Shown piece after piece: positions 34,204-44,197 of a stretch of DNA of 64,000 nucleotides (positions are counted from its first letter, which is position 1; each line of letters starts with the position of its first letter). The stretch spans positions 1,798,001-1,862,000 of the forward strand of contig NZ_FOVG01000001.1 of assembly GCF_900115075.1 (NCBI RefSeq), in the 5' to 3' direction. The DNA is from Candidatus Pantoea varia (GTDB lineage: Bacteria; Pseudomonadota; Gammaproteobacteria; Enterobacterales; Enterobacteriaceae). Position numbers and translations under genes: made by a program. The notes beneath the pieces are model-generated. The model ran no database searches and was not told where the DNA came from. It worked only from the letters and a program-made list of their open reading frames with translations.

Positions 34204-35334
34204 TCAGTGGTGACGGCGGGTTAACAGCGTCAGCACTTCAAAATGGGCGGTATGCGGGAACATATCGAACAGCTGCACCTTTGTGACCTCATACGCACTC
34301 AGCCGGGCAATATCCTGCGCCATAGTCTGCGGATTACAACTTGAATAGAGCAGATACTCCGGGGCCATCTGACTGAGATAATCACACAACGCCTCACCAA
34401 TCCCCCGGCGCGGCGGGTTCACCAGCACCAGCTGCGGCACCGCGTCGCGCCCGATCGCAAACGACGTAGAATCCAGCGCCGCAAACTGCACTTTCTCCAG
34501 CCCCAGCATCTCAGCGGAACGTTGGGCGCATTTAATCGCCTCAGCGCTAATCTCAATGCCGGTCAGTTCCATCTCCGGTGTCGCGCAGTGAAGGCCAAAA
34601 CCGCCTACGCCACAGAAGAGATCCCACATGCTGTTAACCGGCAGCGCCCTGACCCAGTCACGCGCGGTGGCATAGAGCATGCTGGCAACCTGCGGGTTGG
34701 TCTGAAAGAAGCTCTGCGGGCGGATCCACAGCGGCACGCCGTTGAAGTTCTCTGCCAGCGACTGCGCGGGCGTCAGCGCAATCTCCTCTTCTCCCTCCAG
34801 AATCGCCATATGCACCGGCTGAATATTGGCAGAGATCACCGCCAGCTGCGGCAACTGCTGTTGCAGCCACGGCAATGCCGCGCGCAGTTGTTCCAGCTTG
34901 GTGGTTGAGCGCAGGACAAAACGGAGCATGATGCCGCCCTGCTGACTTTCGGTTATCAGCAGGAATTTAAGCTCGCCGCGTTTACGCGCCACGTTATAGG
35001 GCGTCAGCCCGGCACGGGCGATAAAGGGCTTAAGCGCCGCAAACACCGGCTGGAAGCTGGCGGGATAAAGCGGGCAGTCGCACAGATCGACAGCCTCACC
35101 ATCACGATGAATTAAACCCAGCACCGGACGCTCCACACTGCCGCTGACCACCATTTTGGCTTTGTTACGGAATGCCTGCTGTGGTGATGTCACCGGCGGC
35201 AACCAGGACGCAACCGGCTGCTGAGCCAGTAACTGTTCCAGCATCGACTGTTTGTCGCTCAGCTGAGTGGGATAGGATTTTTCCAGCCACTGACAGGAGC
35301 GGCAACGGTTAGCGTCATAAAGCGCGCAGTGCAT
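34204..35334 (-). CDS. rlmC: 23S rRNA (uracil-747-C5)-methyltransferase RlmC
   Basis: RlmC (RumB) methylates U747 of 23S rRNA using SAM. The 376-residue protein has the N-terminal cysteines of the 4Fe-4S cluster (Cys3, Cys11, Cys14 and Cys85/87) and the SAM motif [11 protein letters not shown]. The catalytic cysteine is in YSSCNPQT (Cys333), and the conserved FPHTAHFE is near the C-terminus. The length matches E. coli. It lies downstream of ybjO on the same strand. Confidence 0.98.
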   Translation of the reverse strand: MHCALYDANRCRSCQWLEKSYPTQLSDKQSMLEQLLAQQPVASWLPPVTSPQQAFRNKAKMVVSGSVERPVLGLIHRDGEAVDLCDCPLYPASFQPVFAALKPFIARAGLTPYNVARKRGELKFLLITESQQGGIMLRFVLRSTTKLEQLRAALPWLQQQLPQLAVISANIQPVHMAILEGEEEIALTPAQSLAENFNGVPLWIRPQSFFQTNPQVASMLYATARDWVRALPVNSMWDLFCGVGGFGLHCATPEMELTGIEISAEAIKCAQRSAEMLGLEKVQFAALDSTSFAIGRDAVPQLVLVNPPRRGIGEALCDYLSQMAPEYLLYSSCNPQTMAQDIARLSAYEVTKVQLFDMFPHTAHFEVLTLLTRRHH

Positions 35335-35375
35335 GGTAAAGCCTTAACGATGGGGTCGGGCGGAGCGCGATTGTA

Positions 35376-35843
35376 TCATCGCTTCCTGAAAAAAGCGCGG
35401 CTGCTGGCAGGCAGAAACAGCAGCATCAGTACCACCAGATCGGGGATTTTCTGCGACAGGGTATGGTGGATAATCTGGACGTTATTGTCGCCATCAATGC
35501 TGAAAATTTCCGGGTAGATCCCGCCCAGCGAGGCGAACAGCATATAGATCAGCACAACCCCCTGCGTCGCCACATAGCCCCAGCGACCACGGTTACTGCC
35601 GCGCATCAGGGTAAAGGCGCAGCGCAGTTCGAACAGGAAGATCAGCTGGCTGGCGATAAAGATGAGTGTAGAGTCCCAGGACTGGGCACTGCGATGCACA
35701 AAGTTGGCGAGTTCGCTGTAACCCAGTTCGTTTGCCAGCATCAGAACGCTCAGGCAGCGGGTCGCGATAATAGCAATGCCCGCAACCGTCACCGGAACCG
35801 GTGCGCCTGAGAGCGTAGCGCTGCTTTTGAAGATTTCTGACAT
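35376..35843 (-). CDS. ybjO: Inner-membrane protein YbjO
   Basis: This 155-residue protein has about four hydrophobic segments (near residues 20-40, 55-75, 85-110 and 125-150). It shows the YbjO-family features FVHRSAQSW, LGGIYPEIFSIDGD and DLVVLMLLFLPASSRAFF. Its function is unknown. I chose the ATG giving MSEIFKSSA, which has GGAG about 10 bp before it; an upstream in-frame start would lie inside the potI terminator. It sits between the pot operon and rlmC, as in E. coli. Confidence 0.88.
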   Translation of the reverse strand: MSEIFKSSATLSGAPVPVTVAGIAIIATRCLSVLMLANELGYSELANFVHRSAQSWDSTLIFIASQLIFLFELRCAFTLMRGSNRGRWGYVATQGVVLIYMLFASLGGIYPEIFSIDGDNNVQIIHHTLSQKIPDLVVLMLLFLPASSRAFFRKR

Positions 35844-35864
35844 AGTCCGTGACTCCACCTGATC

Positions 35865-35893
35865 GAAAAACGGGCCGGTTAAACCGGCCCGTT
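35865..35893 (-). terminator. Terminator of the pot operon
   Basis: Near-perfect palindrome with arms cgggccggtt/aaccggcccg (one central base), followed on the minus strand by TTTTT. It separates potI from ybjO. Confidence 0.9.
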
Positions 35894-35918
35894 CATATAG
35901 TGGCAAAGGTTAGGGATT

Positions 35919-36764
35919 TCAGCCACGTTTAGCTTTCTGAATATCGCTTAAACGCTGTTTTTCTTCGTGGGCCATGAATCGCCAGGCGATAAAACCGACC
36001 ATACCGACCACAAACAGGATCAATGAAGCCAGCGCATTGATTTCCGGGTTTACGCCGCGTCGCACGGTGGCGAAGATCGCCATCGGCAATGTGGTAGCGC
36101 CAGGCCCGGTCACAAAGCTGGCGATCACCAGATCGTCGAGCGACAGGGTAAACGCCAGAAGCCAGCCGGTGACAATAGCCGGCGCAATCATGGGCACGGT
36201 AATCACGAAAAAGACCTTCAGCGGCGTAGCGCCTAAATCCATCGCAGCCTCTTCGATTGAGCGGTCCAGCTCGCGCAGACGCGAGTTAATCACCACCGCC
36301 ACATAGGCGGTACAGAAGGTGACGTGTGCCAGCCAGATGGTCAGCATGCCGCGTTCGCTCGGCCAGCCAAAGGCGTTGCCCATCGCGACGAACAGCAGCA
36401 GCAGTGACAGCCCGGTGATGACATCGGGCATCACCAGCGGCGCGGTCAGCATAAAAGCAAAACCGTTGTGCCCGCGGAAGCGACCAAAGCGCACGACGAT
36501 CACCGCCGCCAGCGTGCCCAGCACCACCGCCATGGTGGCCGACAGCCCGGCAATGCTCAGACTCAGCAGCACCGCGTCGATCATCGCGCTATCCTGGAAC
36601 AGCACCCTGTACCAGTGGAACGAGACGCTCTCCCACACCGTCACCAGCGGGGAGCTGTTGAAGGAGTAAACCACCAGCAGCAGCATCGGCGCATAGAGGA
36701 ACAGGAAGCAGCAGACCAGAATGCCGGTACGCCAGGGCGAGCGGATGGTTGGCAGATTATTCAT
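35919..36764 (-). CDS. potI: Putrescine ABC transporter permease PotI
   Basis: PotI is a membrane subunit of the putrescine-specific PotFGHI importer. The 281-residue protein has six hydrophobic segments and the EAA loop EEAAMDLGATPLKVFFVITVP that contacts PotG. The start overlaps the potH stop by four bases (ATGA), so it is translationally coupled. It is the last gene of the operon and is followed by a strong terminator. Confidence 0.98.
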   Translation of the reverse strand: MNNLPTIRSPWRTGILVCCFLFLYAPMLLLVVYSFNSSPLVTVWESVSFHWYRVLFQDSAMIDAVLLSLSIAGLSATMAVVLGTLAAVIVVRFGRFRGHNGFAFMLTAPLVMPDVITGLSLLLLFVAMGNAFGWPSERGMLTIWLAHVTFCTAYVAVVINSRLRELDRSIEEAAMDLGATPLKVFFVITVPMIAPAIVTGWLLAFTLSLDDLVIASFVTGPGATTLPMAIFATVRRGVNPEINALASLILFVVGMVGFIAWRFMAHEEKQRLSDIQKAKRG

Positions 36765-37723
36765 GCCTTCTCTCCCATTTCTCGGTTTTGATGCTTATGG
36801 AACCAGATGATCGGCAGAATCAGGATCAGCAGAATAATCACCGCCAGCGCGGAGGCCACCGGCCAGTCACGGTTGTTAAAGAACTCCTGCCACAGGATAC
36901 GACCAATCATGATGCTGTCCGGCCCACCCAGCAGTTCAGGAATCACGTACTCCCCTACCGCCGGGATAAACACCAGCATCGACCCGGCGATAATGCCGCC
37001 TTTGGTGAGCGGCACAATCACGCTGAAAAAGGTCTTCAGCGGACGCGCACCCAGATCCAGTGAGGCTTCCACCAGCGAGTAGTCGATACGGGTAAGCGCG
37101 GTGTAGATCGGCAGCACCATAAACGGCAGGTAGCAGTAGACGATACCGATATAAACCGCGGTGTTGGTGTAAAGGATTACCAGCGGATGATCGATCACGC
37201 CCAGCCACAGCAGGAAGCGGTTCAGAATGCCGTTGTTGTTCAGCAGACCCATCCAGGCGTAGACGCGCACCAGAAACGAGGTCCACGACGGCAGGATCAC
37301 CAGCAGCAGCAGAATAGTGCGCATCGACGGCTTGCTGTGTGCCACGGCCCAGGCGAGCGGATAGCCAATCAGCAGACAGATTACCGTGGAGATCGCCGCC
37401 ACTTTCAGCGACTGCAGATAGGCGTCGATGTAGAGTGGATCGTCAGTCAGCGTCAGGTAATTGCCGAAATTGAGCACAATACTGAACTGGTCATCCGCCC
37501 AGCTCACCAGCTCGGTGTAAGGGGGAATCGCCCGCGCAATGTCCGCAAAGCTGATCTTCAGCACCGTCAGAAACGGCAGCAGGAATAGCAGCACCAGCCA
37601 GACATAAGGCAGTGCAATCACCAGCTTGCGGCCATGCTGCATTTTTACCCGCGTGGCCCAGCGTTGCAGCGGCGTGCCGACCAGTCGGGCGGGCGCTTTA
37701 GCGCGTTGGAAAATCTGGCTCAT
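36761..37723 (-). CDS. potH: Putrescine ABC transporter permease PotH
   Basis: PotH is the partner permease of PotI. The 320-residue protein has an N-terminal cytoplasmic stretch of about 30 residues, then six hydrophobic segments. The EAA loop is VEASLDLGARPLKTFFSVIVP. It starts 9 bp after the potG stop and overlaps potI by 4 bp. Confidence 0.98.
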   Translation of the reverse strand: MSQIFQRAKAPARLVGTPLQRWATRVKMQHGRKLVIALPYVWLVLLFLLPFLTVLKISFADIARAIPPYTELVSWADDQFSIVLNFGNYLTLTDDPLYIDAYLQSLKVAAISTVICLLIGYPLAWAVAHSKPSMRTILLLLVILPSWTSFLVRVYAWMGLLNNNGILNRFLLWLGVIDHPLVILYTNTAVYIGIVYCYLPFMVLPIYTALTRIDYSLVEASLDLGARPLKTFFSVIVPLTKGGIIAGSMLVFIPAVGEYVIPELLGGPDSIMIGRILWQEFFNNRDWPVASALAVIILLILILPIIWFHKHQNREMGEKA

Positions 37724-37732
37724 AGCCGCTCC

Positions 37733-38866
37733 TTAAACCGTCAACACCACGCAGCTGTCACTTTCCCAGCAGAGGCGGACTTCATCACCCCAGGTCGGCA
37801 ACCCTTTGCGGTAGCGATGCGCGTTTTGCAACTGTGCGCTGATCATCTGTCCGCTGTGCAGACGGACATGGAAAATAGAGAGGTCGCCGAGATAGGCGAT
37901 GTGCACCACTTCTCCCACCGCAAAGTTATAACCATCGGCGGGCACTTCATCACACAGCATCACTTTTTCCGGGCGCAGCGCGACATGCACCGGAACGTTA
38001 TCCACCACCGAAACATCAGTGTCGACTTTCAGCGGATGCATCAGGCCAGGACTGTCGATCACCAGGCCATCTGTCTGACGTTCACGCAGTAAGCCTTCGA
38101 AGACGTTAACCGACCCGATAAACTCCGCGCTGTAGCGGCTGGTCGGATGCTCGTAAATCTCCTCCGGCTCGCCAATCTGCACAAACTTACCGCGATTCAT
38201 AATCGCGATACGGCCTGCCATGGTCATTGCCTCTTCCTGGTCGTGCGTCACCATCACGCAGGTCGCGCCAACGCGCTCCAGAATATCGACAACTTCCAGC
38301 TGCATCCTGTCGCGCAGTTTCTTGTCCAGTGCGCCCATCGGCTCATCGAGAAGCAATAATTTGGGTCGTTTCGCCAGGCTGCGAGCCAGCGCCACGCGCT
38401 GACGCTGACCACCGGAGAGCTGATGCGGTTTACGTTTCGCAAACTCCTGCATGTGAACCAGTGCCAGCATTTCGGTGACCCGGCTGTTGATCTCCCCTTT
38501 TGGCAGCCGATCCTGCTTCAGACCAAAGGCGATATTCTGCTCCACCGTCATGTGCGGAAACAGCGCGTAGGACTGGAACATCATGTTAATCGGGCGTTGA
38601 TAGGGGGCAACGTGCGACAAATCCTGACCATCCAGCACAATCTGACCACTGGTTGGCGGCTCAAAACCGGCCAGCATGCGCAGCAACGTGGATTTTCCAC
38701 AGCCCGATGCGCCCAGCAGGGCAAAGATTTCACCTTTATAAATAGTCAGACTGACATCATCCACGGCGTGCTGCCCGTCAAAGGATTTGGTCAGATTGCG
38801 AATTTCCAGCAGCGGCGTTAACGCCTTTGCGGTTTTATTTTGAGGACGGGGAATGGCATCGTTCAC
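37733..38866 (-). CDS. potG: Putrescine ABC transporter ATP-binding protein PotG
   Basis: PotG is the ATPase of the putrescine importer. The 377-residue protein has Walker A GASGCGKST (52-60), signature LSGGQRQRVALARSL and Walker B LLLLDEPMGALD. A C-terminal TOBE domain spans about residues 295-377. The start is a GTG giving MNDAIPRPQNKT. It matches the E. coli N-terminus and length and has GGAGAG about 10 bp before it; a longer reading frame through the potF-potG gap has no support. Confidence 0.98.
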   Translation of the reverse strand: MNDAIPRPQNKTAKALTPLLEIRNLTKSFDGQHAVDDVSLTIYKGEIFALLGASGCGKSTLLRMLAGFEPPTSGQIVLDGQDLSHVAPYQRPINMMFQSYALFPHMTVEQNIAFGLKQDRLPKGEINSRVTEMLALVHMQEFAKRKPHQLSGGQRQRVALARSLAKRPKLLLLDEPMGALDKKLRDRMQLEVVDILERVGATCVMVTHDQEEAMTMAGRIAIMNRGKFVQIGEPEEIYEHPTSRYSAEFIGSVNVFEGLLRERQTDGLVIDSPGLMHPLKVDTDVSVVDNVPVHVALRPEKVMLCDEVPADGYNFAVGEVVHIAYLGDLSIFHVRLHSGQMISAQLQNAHRYRKGLPTWGDEVRLCWESDSCVVLTV

Positions 38867-38989
38867 AAAGGGTTCTCTCCGGAGCCAGGCGGAACATTGC
38901 GGCAAAGTTTGCCGCTAAAAATGGCACAACAGAGGCCGGGGGTGCGCCTCTGTTGCTGATGCGTGACAGGTCAATCCGTTAAGGACGAA

Positions 38990-40099
38990 CTACTTACCAC
39001 TTTTTACTTTAGTCCATGCGCGCGTACGCACACGATCCAGTTTCGGATCCTGGACTTTCAGCACGAACAATTTCGACATCGCTTCAGGCGTCGGGAAGAT
39101 ACCCGGGTTGTTGCGGACGTCGGCATTGATCAGCGGCAGGGACGCTTTGTTGCCGTTGGCGTAGTTCATTTTGTTGGAGACATCGGCGATCACTTTCGGA
39201 TCCATGATGTAGTTCAGCCAGGCATATGCGCCGTCGAGGTTTTTTGCATCCTTCGGAATCGCCATCATATCGAAGAAGGCCAGTGCGCCCTCTTTGGGTA
39301 CGCTATAGCCCAGATGCACGCCGTTTTTCGCTGCATCGGCACGGTTTTTCGCCTGCAGAATATCGCCCGACCAGCCGATGGCGACGCAGATGTTGCCGTT
39401 AGCCAGATCGTTGATGTACTGCGACGAATGGAAATAGCGGATATTCGGACGCAGTTTCAGCAGCAGGTCAGTGGCCGCGCCGGAATACTCTTTGGCATCA
39501 GAAGTATTCGGATCCTTGCCCAGATAATTGAGGACCGTGGCAAAAATCTCTTCCGGTGCATCCAGGAAGGAGACGCCACAGCTTTTCAGCTTCTCCAGGT
39601 TTTCTGGCTTCAGCACCAGATCCCAGCTGTTGACCGGCGCATCAGCGCCCAGTGCAGCTTTGACCTTGTCGATGTTGTAGCCGATACCGGTAGTGCCCCA
39701 CAGATACGGAATGGCATATTTGTTACCCGGATCGTGCTGCGCCACTTTTTCCATCAGCGCCGGATCAAGGTTTTTGTAGTTTGGCAGTTTGCTCTTATCC
39801 AGCGGCTGGAATACCCCGGACTGCAGCTGACGCGCCAGGAAACTCGAAGAGGGTACGACGACATCGTAGCCGGTGCTGCCCGCCATCAGTTTGCCTTCCA
39901 GCACTTCATTGGAGTCGAACACATCGTAGACCACTTTGATGCCGGACTGCTTTTCAAAGTTCGGCACGGTATCTGGCGAAATATAATCGGACCAGTTGTA
40001 GACGTGCAGCGTTTTATCTTCCGCCATGCTGCTGGCCGACGCGGCCATCAGCGCAGCAGCTACCACAGCTGACAGCCATTTCTGACGTGAGTTGAACAT
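38990..40099 (-). CDS. potF: Putrescine-binding periplasmic protein PotF
   Basis: PotF captures putrescine in the periplasm. The 369-residue protein has a signal peptide ending near residue 26 (SASSMA), then a polyamine-binding fold. Putrescine contacts known from E. coli are visible: YNWSDYI, the SS pair in VVPSSSF, DAPEE, and IGWSGDI with the Trp and Asp. The ATG giving [10 protein letters not shown] follows AGGAGG. It is first in potFGHI, 123 bp before potG. Confidence 0.97.
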   Translation of the reverse strand: MFNSRQKWLSAVVAAALMAASASSMAEDKTLHVYNWSDYISPDTVPNFEKQSGIKVVYDVFDSNEVLEGKLMAGSTGYDVVVPSSSFLARQLQSGVFQPLDKSKLPNYKNLDPALMEKVAQHDPGNKYAIPYLWGTTGIGYNIDKVKAALGADAPVNSWDLVLKPENLEKLKSCGVSFLDAPEEIFATVLNYLGKDPNTSDAKEYSGAATDLLLKLRPNIRYFHSSQYINDLANGNICVAIGWSGDILQAKNRADAAKNGVHLGYSVPKEGALAFFDMMAIPKDAKNLDGAYAWLNYIMDPKVIADVSNKMNYANGNKASLPLINADVRNNPGIFPTPEAMSKLFVLKVQDPKLDRVRTRAWTKVKSGK

Positions 40100-40486
40100 A
40101 TTTTTCCATCCTCCTGAGCGGGCCATTACAACGCTGCAAACCAGAGATCCCTGCATTGCGTTCCGGACAAAACGTCAGTGACACAATGAATCATTATTCA
40201 GCGGGAGTTTAATAGCAAAAACCTATAGCTGAAGCGCAGTTACGCGCCAGTTACAGCCCCGCAAGCATAGCCCCCCCGGTCAGGCTGCACCAGACCCCAG
40301 CGTAAAAAACGCCTGAAACCGATATTTTATGCATGTTTAAGCTATGAGGTTCGGCTTTGATGGCATAAACCACGACAAATATCTGGCGTTAAAGGGCAAA
40401 GTGCAGAATAAAAAATTATCGCGGCGGCGGATGACGGGCATAAAAAAGCCGTCTCAGGGACGGCTTAGTGGGCGGACCAGGTCTGG
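40100..40486. other. potF upstream region
   Basis: This 387-bp stretch has no supportable protein gene. The left part must carry the potF promoter on the minus strand, but I could not single out a convincing -35/-10 pair. The right end holds the ybjN terminator (40442-40466). The middle (40250-40300) has short C-rich runs and no repeat. Confidence 0.6.
40442..40466 (-). terminator. Terminator after ybjN
   Basis: Stem aagccgtc/gacggctt with a 5-base loop. On the minus strand it continues into a T run. Confidence 0.88.
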
Positions 40487-40966
40487 CTAGTGCAGCACAG
40501 AGTGGACGCTGGTCACCGGAACGTGCTCTTCTTCTTCGCCCACAATCAGCAGATTGTTGGCAAAGGCTTCCAGGATCACCATGGAGATCTGCTCTTCACT
40601 CTGTTTCATAAAGTGTGAGAACTGACCAAAGGTTAATCCGGCCGTAGTGATCATTGACTGACAGACAATGAGCTTCGGCAGATTATCATCCTGAATGTCG
40701 ATAAATGCTTTCACCGTCAGTGAGCTGGCATTGATTTGCGACAAATCGCCAACCAGCGGAATCAGCGCCGTCGGCTTCACTTCAGCCAGCGCTGAAAACA
40801 GAATGACGTTGTCGACCAGATCGATTTTGGCGTCAAACACCCCATCGAAGTTTTGCATGTGCGGCAGATGAAGTGCCTGACAGGCATCGCATTCGAACCA
40901 GGTGATATTTTGCTGATCCAGCCAGCGACGCAGCAGGTCGATATCCGGAACGACAAGAGAATCCAT
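40487..40966 (-). CDS. ybjN: YbjN domain-containing protein
   Basis: This 159-residue protein of the YbjN family begins MDSLVVPDIDLLRRWLDQQ. The fold resembles type III secretion chaperones. In E. coli YbjN overexpression affects motility, biofilm and stress tolerance, so it is described as a sensory or regulatory protein without a fixed mechanism. It is last in the ybjC-nfsA-rimK-ybjN run, 87 bp after rimK. Confidence 0.93.
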   Translation of the reverse strand: MDSLVVPDIDLLRRWLDQQNITWFECDACQALHLPHMQNFDGVFDAKIDLVDNVILFSALAEVKPTALIPLVGDLSQINASSLTVKAFIDIQDDNLPKLIVCQSMITTAGLTFGQFSHFMKQSEEQISMVILEAFANNLLIVGEEEEHVPVTSVHSVLH

Positions 40967-41053
40967 CGTAAAATCCCAGTGGGGTGATAAACAGGCGACT
41001 TAGCTTACGGAAAAATGGGCGGGGATGCCATGAAAACTGCTGAAAAGCGCGTG

Positions 41054-41956
41054 TCAGCCAGCGGTTTTAGGACGGAGCCCGGTGATGGCCTGCTGCTCAA
41101 TCCGCTGAATCATTAACGCGGCGATGTTAAGGTCGCTGCTGATTTCAATGCCTTCCAGACCCGGCGAGGCGTTCACTTCCATTACCAGTGGGCCGCGATG
41201 GGCGCGCAGAATATCGACACCGGCCACTTCCAGCCCCAGCGTGGCTGCCGCTTTCACGGCCATCTGCCGCTCTTCTGACGTGATCTCTATCGGATAAGCT
41301 TTGCCGCCGCGATGCAGGTTGGAACGAAAATCGCCCTCTTTCGCTACACGCTCAATCGCTGCCACCACCTGATTACCGATCACCAGACAGCGAACATCAC
41401 GCCCCTGCGCTTCTTTAATAAACTCCTGCACCAGAATATGGGCATTCAGGCCGCGAAAGGCATCGATAACGCTTTCTGCCGCCTGCCGCGTTTCCGCCAG
41501 CACCACACCAATACCCTGGGTGCCTTCTACCAGCTTAACTACCAGCGGCGCGCCGCCCACCATGGCGATCAGATCGTCAGTGTCATCGGGCGAGGAGGCA
41601 AAACCCGTGACCGGCATGTCGATGCCCTCCCGCGCCAGTAGTTGCAGCGAACGCAATTTGTCCCGGGTGCGGGTAATCGCAGCGGACTCATTCAGGGGAT
41701 AGCTGCCGCACATCTCAAACTGTCGCAGCACTGCCGTGCCATAGAAGGTAATGGCGTTGCCAATGCGCGGGATGACTGCATCGAAATGGCCCAGCGGTTC
41801 ACCACAATAGTGAACCGCCGGTGAGGCGGGATTGATATTCATATAGCAGGAGAGCGGATCGATGATTTGTACCACGTGACCACGTGCTGCGGCCTCGTCA
41901 CGCAATCGTCGACTGGAGTAGAGCGTCTCATCACGTGACAGGATAGCTATCTTCAT
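41054..41956 (-). CDS. rimK: Ribosomal protein S6--L-glutamate ligase RimK
   Basis: RimK is an ATP-grasp ligase that adds glutamate residues to the C-terminus of ribosomal protein S6 and can make poly-glutamate. The 300-residue protein has the N-terminal RimK domain (residues 1-94). The ATP-grasp core has [13 protein letters not shown] (nucleotide-binding loop, about 140-152), [15 protein letters not shown] and the Mg-binding [14 protein letters not shown] near residue 259. The length equals that of E. coli. It is 20 bp downstream of nfsA in the same operon. Confidence 0.98.
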   Translation of the reverse strand: MKIAILSRDETLYSSRRLRDEAAARGHVVQIIDPLSCYMNINPASPAVHYCGEPLGHFDAVIPRIGNAITFYGTAVLRQFEMCGSYPLNESAAITRTRDKLRSLQLLAREGIDMPVTGFASSPDDTDDLIAMVGGAPLVVKLVEGTQGIGVVLAETRQAAESVIDAFRGLNAHILVQEFIKEAQGRDVRCLVIGNQVVAAIERVAKEGDFRSNLHRGGKAYPIEITSEERQMAVKAAATLGLEVAGVDILRAHRGPLVMEVNASPGLEGIEISSDLNIAALMIQRIEQQAITGLRPKTAG

Positions 41957-41976
41957 CGCGGCTCTCGCTTTCTGAA

Positions 41977-42699
41977 TTAACGCGTGGCCCAGCCCTGCTG
42001 ATGCAGATAGTCGAGCATAAATGGACGCGTCTCTTTTATGATCAGCCGCTGGATCAACTCGCTCCAGGTTTCACTTCGCTGGTTGCTGTCGCGCTGCTGA
42101 TAATAGAGTTCTGTGCGGCTATCGTATTCTGCCAGCACCGCCGGATCCAGTGGCTGATAGCGATTCTCATGCACCAGCATCGCATGCGGCATACGCGGTT
42201 TGACGTCCGGCTTTGATTCCGGATGACCCAGGCAGAAACCAAACAGCGGCAGCACAAATTTCGGCAGGCCCAGCAGTTCGGTCACTTCCGCGATGCTGTT
42301 ACGAATCCCGCCGATAAAGACGCCGCCCAGATCCAGCGATTCCGCTGCGACCATGGCATTCTGTCCCATCAGCGCGGTGTCGACGCAGCCCAGCAGCAAC
42401 TGCTCGGCACGGCCCAGTTGCGCATCCGGGCAAATCTGCAGGTGCCGATTAAAGTCAGCGCAGAAAACCCAGAACTCGGGCGCATCCGCGACCCACGTCT
42501 GTCCACCCGTCAGCGTCACCAGCTTGTCACGCAGCGCTTTGTCGGTGATACGGATAATAGACGAACACTGTAAAAAGCTGGATGTGGACGCCGATTGCGC
42601 CGAATTAATAATCGCCTCACGCTGGGCTTCGCTGACCGGCTGGTCAGTAAAGGCGCGGATCGAACGGTGGCTGCACAGTAAATCAATGGTCGGTGTCAT
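41977..42699 (-). CDS. nfsA: Oxygen-insensitive NADPH nitroreductase NfsA
   Basis: NfsA is an FMN-containing nitroreductase that uses NADPH to reduce nitroaromatics and quinones, and the main nitrofuran-activating enzyme. The 240-residue protein has the FMN-phosphate motif HRSIRAFTD (about residues 11-19), [11 protein letters not shown], the [10 protein letters not shown] loop and the C-terminus [13 protein letters not shown] chose the ATG giving [13 protein letters not shown], which matches E. coli and has GGAG 6 bp before it. ybjC starts the operon 16 bp upstream. SoxRS/MarA control is known in E. coli; I found no clear marbox. Confidence 0.98.
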   Translation of the reverse strand: MTPTIDLLCSHRSIRAFTDQPVSEAQREAIINSAQSASTSSFLQCSSIIRITDKALRDKLVTLTGGQTWVADAPEFWVFCADFNRHLQICPDAQLGRAEQLLLGCVDTALMGQNAMVAAESLDLGGVFIGGIRNSIAEVTELLGLPKFVLPLFGFCLGHPESKPDVKPRMPHAMLVHENRYQPLDPAVLAEYDSRTELYYQQRDSNQRSETWSELIQRLIIKETRPFMLDYLHQQGWATR

Positions 42700-42715
42700 A
42701 AAGTCTCCAGCAATA

Positions 42716-42967
42716 TTATCTTTTTTTATCAATCTGATTGAACAGCTGTGGCGCGATCGCTTTCGCGGTGCGCCACATTAACAGCCAGGCAGCAGGCAGC
42801 ATCAGCACCACGCCAGCGATGAACAGCACAGTGGCCAGCGTTTTCACGTCAGCCAGGCCGGGCAGCGGAAGCCACTGGTTAATCAGCAGCAGCGCGCCAA
42901 GGATCAACAGGCCACCTGCCGCCTCCAGCACCACCACAAACCGGGGTAATCTGGCCACACTCTGCAT
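42716..42967 (-). CDS. ybjC: Small membrane protein YbjC (DUF1418)
   Basis: This 83-residue DUF1418 protein has two hydrophobic segments (about residues 10-30 and 42-62) and the conserved VVLMLPAAWLLMWRTAKAIAP. Its function is unknown. The ATG giving MQSVARLPRF has an excellent AGGAGG 5 bp before it. It is first in the ybjC-nfsA-rimK-ybjN operon and divergent from grxA. Confidence 0.9.
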   Translation of the reverse strand: MQSVARLPRFVVVLEAAGGLLILGALLLINQWLPLPGLADVKTLATVLFIAGVVLMLPAAWLLMWRTAKAIAPQLFNQIDKKR

Positions 42968-43181
42968 CACATCCTCCTGCCTTAGCAGCTTACTGAGCGT
43001 CAATTATGGTCAACAACCCAAAAATTGCGCGGGATACACGGGCTGCCGTCGCGAAAAAGCTCTTCTTTCAGAGGGTTCCTGAACGGGCGGCAATAGCGTG
43101 CGGGCATCAGACTAACAGGCAAATCCTGCTTTCCTTAAGCGATACGAGCGGGCATCATGGTTGCCATTCTCTGTTTCGTTA

Positions 43182-43197
43182 TGTGACATTCATCACA
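43182..43197. promoter_or_regulatory. CRP-type palindrome upstream of grxA
   Basis: TGTGA-CATTCA-TCACA is an exact CRP consensus with the correct 6-bp spacer, extended as ATGTGA...TCACAT. It is only 25 bp before the grxA ATG and overlaps a CATAAT -10-like box (43196-43201). If real it may repress grxA or act on ybjC in the other direction. Confidence 0.5.
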
Positions 43198-43222
43198 TAA
43201 TAGTCGCTGCAAGGAGTTCTCA

Positions 43223-43486
43223 ATGATTGCTGTTATTTTTGGTCGTCCGGGCTGTCCCTACTGTGTCCGTGCCCACGAACTGGCCGATAAACTGACCGCT
43301 GAGCGCGATGATTTTAGCTACCAGTATGTCGATATTAATGCAGAAGGCATTACTAAAGCCGATCTGGAAGCAAGCGCTGGTAAACCGGTCAGCACCGTGC
43401 CACAGATTTTCGTGGACGAAAAACACATCGGTGGCTACACCGAGTTTGCTGCCTGGACCAAAGAGAATCTGGGATTTGTCGCGTAA
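43223..43486 (+). CDS. grxA: Glutaredoxin 1
   Basis: GrxA is a glutathione-dependent disulfide reductase and electron donor to ribonucleotide reductase. The 87-residue protein has the dithiol active site CPYC (Cys11 and Cys14), the TVPQIF cis-proline loop and the GGYTEF glutathione-binding segment. The ATG follows AAGGAG. E. coli grxA is OxyR-activated; the -35 here is weak, which fits an activator-dependent promoter, but I cannot delimit an OxyR site. It is divergent from ybjC and convergent with ybjM. Confidence 0.98.
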   Translation: MIAVIFGRPGCPYCVRAHELADKLTAERDDFSYQYVDINAEGITKADLEASAGKPVSTVPQIFVDEKHIGGYTEFAAWTKENLGFVA

Positions 43487-43503
43487 GCGCTGATAGCCAG
43501 AAT

Positions 43504-43540
43504 AAAAAAGGCGAGACAGGATTTCCTGCCTCGCCTTTTT
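43504..43540. terminator. Bidirectional terminator between grxA and ybjM
   Basis: Stem aaaaaaggcgag...ctcgcctttttt-like arms with an inner acagg/cctg pairing, and A and T runs at the two ends. Confidence 0.88.
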
Positions 43541-43574
43541 AGCTTTCTGCCTGAGGCAAATCATACGTCACCGT

Positions 43575-43940
43575 TTAGTTGATTGATGCCATCACAATCT
43601 GCATCAACCGCACCAGCAACGCCCCGCAACCTGCCCAGAACAGCGCACTAAGGCTCCAGGCGACTAAAAAGAATCCGCTGCTGTGAATAAACAGGCTGTT
43701 ATTTAACAGCAGTGCTGCCAGTAACGTTCCCCAGAGTCCCATCAGCAGCGTGCTTTTTAACGGGCTTTCCACCTGCATCAACGCCATCACGATACCAGGC
43801 AGCATAAAGAGCAGTAATTCGGGCTGACCCCGCAGGGGGCCGGGACCGACCTGCCAGAAATGACAGGTAAAAACAAATACCAGACTATACAACACCACGC
43901 CGCACAGGCGGGTAGTCCAGAGATAAGAACGCTGCGGCAT
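43575..43940 (-). CDS. ybjM: Inner-membrane protein YbjM
   Basis: This 121-residue protein has four hydrophobic segments and resembles E. coli YbjM in length, topology and position between grxA and ybjL. Sequence similarity is modest: LLFMLPGIVMAL corresponds to LLFFILPGAV, and LVAWSLSALFWAGCGALL to ELAWLLSAVFWCALGALC. Its function is unknown. I chose the ATG giving MPQRSYLWTTR, with GGGGTGG before it; an in-frame upstream extension is not hydrophobic and lacks support. Confidence 0.8.
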   Translation of the reverse strand: MPQRSYLWTTRLCGVVLYSLVFVFTCHFWQVGPGPLRGQPELLLFMLPGIVMALMQVESPLKSTLLMGLWGTLLAALLLNNSLFIHSSGFFLVAWSLSALFWAGCGALLVRLMQIVMASIN

Positions 43941-44197
43941 ACCACCCCACTGATTAAAAGTAACCCGACAATAACCTGCTGATATCCCTGATGCGTTCAG
44001 ATGGAAATAAAAAGAAACAGTTCGCTGTGGCAACGAATGAAAACAGCCAATGGCTGTGAAAGATTTTTGTGATTAGAATAGCGCCGCGGTAAAGGTTTCA
44101 TTTGCAGTGTTGATACAACAGAACCTCAACGGCTTGCTCACGATAGCGAAAAACAGGCCACTCTTCAATAGCTTACATGTAAACAAGAAGTTAAACA

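Noticed and set aside
38963..40072. Long open frame (369 codons) on the plus strand opposite potF
   Set aside because: It lies fully antisense to a secure gene, has no family resemblance and a composition typical of the reverse complement of a GC-rich gene.
42968..43060. Mar/Sox box upstream of ybjC-nfsA
   Set aside because: Control by SoxS/MarA is expected from E. coli, but no stretch matched the degenerate consensus well enough to claim.
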